Of a stretch of 64,000 bases of DNA, positions 62,764 to 64,000 are shown piece after piece (the stretch's first letter is position 1; the number at the start of each line of letters is the position of its first letter). The DNA comes from Flagellimonas sp. MMG031 (GTDB lineage: Bacteria; Bacteroidota; Bacteroidia; Flavobacteriales; Flavobacteriaceae), in contig NZ_CP157804.1 in the NCBI RefSeq assembly GCF_040112705.1, forward strand, positions 746,501-810,500. Reading direction: 5' to 3'. A program made the position numbers and the translations under genes. The notes below the pieces were generated by a model. It searched no databases and had not been told where the DNA came from. It saw only the letters and a program-made list of their open reading frames with translations.

Positions 62764-64000
62764 GGATGTCCAATACCACTTTGGTTCCGTTGGGATCCCC
62801 GTTCTCATCGAACAGGTCCAAAATATCCACATCAAATTTGTTCTGGTAGTCCTTGGCAAAATTGGCCAAGCGTTCCTTGGTGATGCGAATTCCAAGCGAT
62901 TTGCGTTTCAATACCCGATTTTCCTTGTTTACCTCGGCCATGGTGCGCCCAATGCCATTGTCCACAATCTCTATGGAAACATGGCCCTTGTCCTTGTGTT
63001 TCACGTTGATCTGGATTTTTTTATCCCCTTCTTTTGGTGATAATCCGTGCCAGAGGGAGTTTTCCAAAAAGGGTTGCAGGGTGAGCGAAGGTATTTTGAT
63101 GTTGTCTATATTGATATCTTCCTCTACCTCAATCTTAAAATCGATTTCATTGGAAAAGCGTATGTTTTCAATGTTCATATAAAGTTCCATGGTCTCCAAT
63201 TCTTCCGACAATGGGATTTCCTTTTGTGAAGATGCCTCCAGAATCTTACGGACGAGTTTGGAAAACTTGTTTAGGTAGTGAACAGCGTTTTTCTGTTCGT
63301 TGTTAATGATGTACAGCTTAATGGAATTCAACGAATTGAACAAAAAGTGTGGATTCATTTGGCTGCGCAGCATTTGCTGCTCCAAAGTGAGCACCCTTTT
63401 TTCGTTTTTGCTCTGGTATTGGCGGTAAAGAATATAAAGGATGGACGAAATCAGTCCTACGATCAACGCACTGACCAAAAGCGTTGTCTGGTTTTTTTTA
63501 AGTCGTAACCGCACAATTTCATTCTCTTTGGCCAACACCGCGATCTGGTTGTTCTTTTTCTCATTTTCGTACCGAACGATGATGTCGTTCATGTACCGGA
63601 GATTCGTAGCACTTGAAATCTGTTTTTCGGATTCGGATGCCTTTTTGTAGAATTCATATGCCATTTTGAAATTCCCCCTGGTTTGTTCTAAAAACGTCAT
63701 TTTTTCGTATCCATAGAGGATATTGGTGGGAATATTTCGGTTTTGCGCCATTTTTAATCCCTCTTGGATAAAATCTTCTGCCACTTTGTAGTTCGCCAGT
63801 TTGGTATGGGCCCATCCTGTGTTGATGAAGACCAAGGAAGTAATGGAAAAGTCTCCGATTTTCTTGGCTTCTTCCTGCAAGGGTTCCAAGAGTACCAATG
63901 CCAGATAGGGCATGTCCTGCTTCAAGTAGATTTGGGCCAAACTATTCTTGCAAATGACACGGCCGATATCCGAATCGATTTCCTCGTTATAGGCCAAGGA
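62753..64000 (-). CDS. LytS-type sensor histidine kinase with TPR repeats (5' part outside window)
   Basis: The 3' end of a sensor kinase; at least 415 residues are seen, and the N-terminus is beyond the window. The visible part starts with TPR-like helices (LAQIYLKQDMPYLALVLLEPL; AHTKLANYKVAEDFIQEGLKMA). A membrane helix follows (about 172-190, LLVSALIVGLISSILYILY), then a short coiled coil, the His_kinase (LytS) box MNPHFLFNSLNSIKLYI, and HATPase_c with LTLQPFLENSLWHGLSP and DNGIGRT. Kinases of this class pair with LytTR response regulators, whose sites are direct repeats about two helical turns apart. The partner regulator is not in the window. Confidence 0.9.
   Translation of the reverse strand, partial: SLAYNEEIDSDIGRVICKNSLAQIYLKQDMPYLALVLLEPLQEEAKKIGDFSITSLVFINTGWAHTKLANYKVAEDFIQEGLKMAQNRNIPTNILYGYEKMTFLEQTRGNFKMAYEFYKKASESEKQISSATNLRYMNDIIVRYENEKKNNQIAVLAKENEIVRLRLKKNQTTLLVSALIVGLISSILYILYRQYQSKNEKRVLTLEQQMLRSQMNPHFLFNSLNSIKLYIINNEQKNAVHYLNKFSKLVRKILEASSQKEIPLSEELETMELYMNIENIRFSNEIDFKIEVEEDINIDNIKIPSLTLQPFLENSLWHGLSPKEGDKKIQINVKHKDKGHVSIEIVDNGIGRTMAEVNKENRVLKRKSLGIRITKERLANFAKDYQNKFDVDILDLFDENGDPNGTKVVLDIPTI

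Noticed and set aside
62753..64000. Claim that the LytS-type kinase at the window end controls the 21-bp motif
   Set aside because: The kinase class fits, but the partner regulator is outside the window and many such systems exist per genome; it is kept only as a possibility.
1..64000. tRNA, rRNA, riboswitch or IS element
   Set aside because: I saw no cloverleaf with a standard anticodon arm, no rRNA motif and no transposase frame; small structured RNAs could be missed by eye.

Overview
The window is chromosomal DNA from a member of the Bacteroidota, most likely a marine Flavobacteriaceae of the Muricauda/Allomuricauda/Flagellimonas type. This is inferred from gene content and layout: a secreted subtilase with a type IX secretion (T9SS) C-terminal sorting domain, many Bacteroidota-type DUF families (DUF2480, DUF2805, DUF3078, DUF3050, DUF3109, DUF1460), LytS-type and NtrY-like kinases, exported Gfo/Idh/MocA oxidoreductases, almost no Shine-Dalgarno sequences, and a few TAnnTTTG-type -7 boxes. 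I found no tRNA, rRNA, IS element, prophage or CRISPR array.

Layout: 0.2-1.8 kb is the tail of a SUF iron-sulfur operon (sufE, a DUF59 protein, DUF2805, DUF2480). 1.8-6.3 kb is an island of non-coding repeats around one chimeric surface lipoprotein (cadherin repeats plus BspA-like repeats). 6.3-11.2 kb holds DUF3078, hflX and the subtilase. 11.4-22.3 kb is a long minus-strand gene row: hemA-hemC-hemD-hemE-(uncharacterised, translationally coupled)-hemF-phzF-hemB, then a serine hydrolase, a CNNM/CBS protein, ogt and a 3'-5' exonuclease. A divergent AraC regulator, ThuA, DUF1460, MscS and ferrochelatase hemH follow. 27-36.5 kb is mixed housekeeping (DUF3050, MATE, lactonase, a zinc-ribbon/SPFH pair resembling YdjG/YdjI, DUF4328, DUF2237, an Ig-like secreted protein, DinB). 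36.5-45.2 kb holds an exported sugar oxidoreductase plus DUF1080 protein and two very large tandem sortilin-like beta-propeller proteins. 45.2-49.7 kb holds hemJ, a histidine kinase, an enoyl-CoA hydratase and an unknown secreted protein. 49.7-54.2 kb is a second repeat island around a collagen-like lipoprotein and a radical SAM gene. 54.3-64 kb holds another oxidoreductase, HD hydrolase, plsC, bacilliredoxin, a TerB/DnaJ protein, HupE, dCMP deaminase, CtpA protease, MarC, DUF3109 and a LytS-type kinase cut by the window end.

How the genes work together: eight heme-pathway genes (hemA, B, C, D, E, F, H, J) lie within 31 kb, covering the route from glutamyl-tRNA to protoheme except hemL. The SUF genes supply iron-sulfur clusters. 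Several exported proteins (subtilase, sortilin-like proteins, Gfo/Idh/MocA, DUF1080, ThuA) suit a heterotrophic polymer degrader.

The most interesting non-gene signals are as follows. (i) A 9-bp motif (CATCCGTCA) is repeated at exact 21-bp spacing upstream of two surface-lipoprotein genes 45 kb apart, the geometry of LytTR-type regulator sites; a weaker 21-bp-spaced pair precedes a third secreted protein. (ii) Two arrays of the heptamer CCCTAAA lie at the edges of the repeat islands. (iii) A large composite non-coding repeat has modules in a fixed order. (iv) A perfect 8-bp-arm palindrome lies in front of the AraC gene beside the heme operon.
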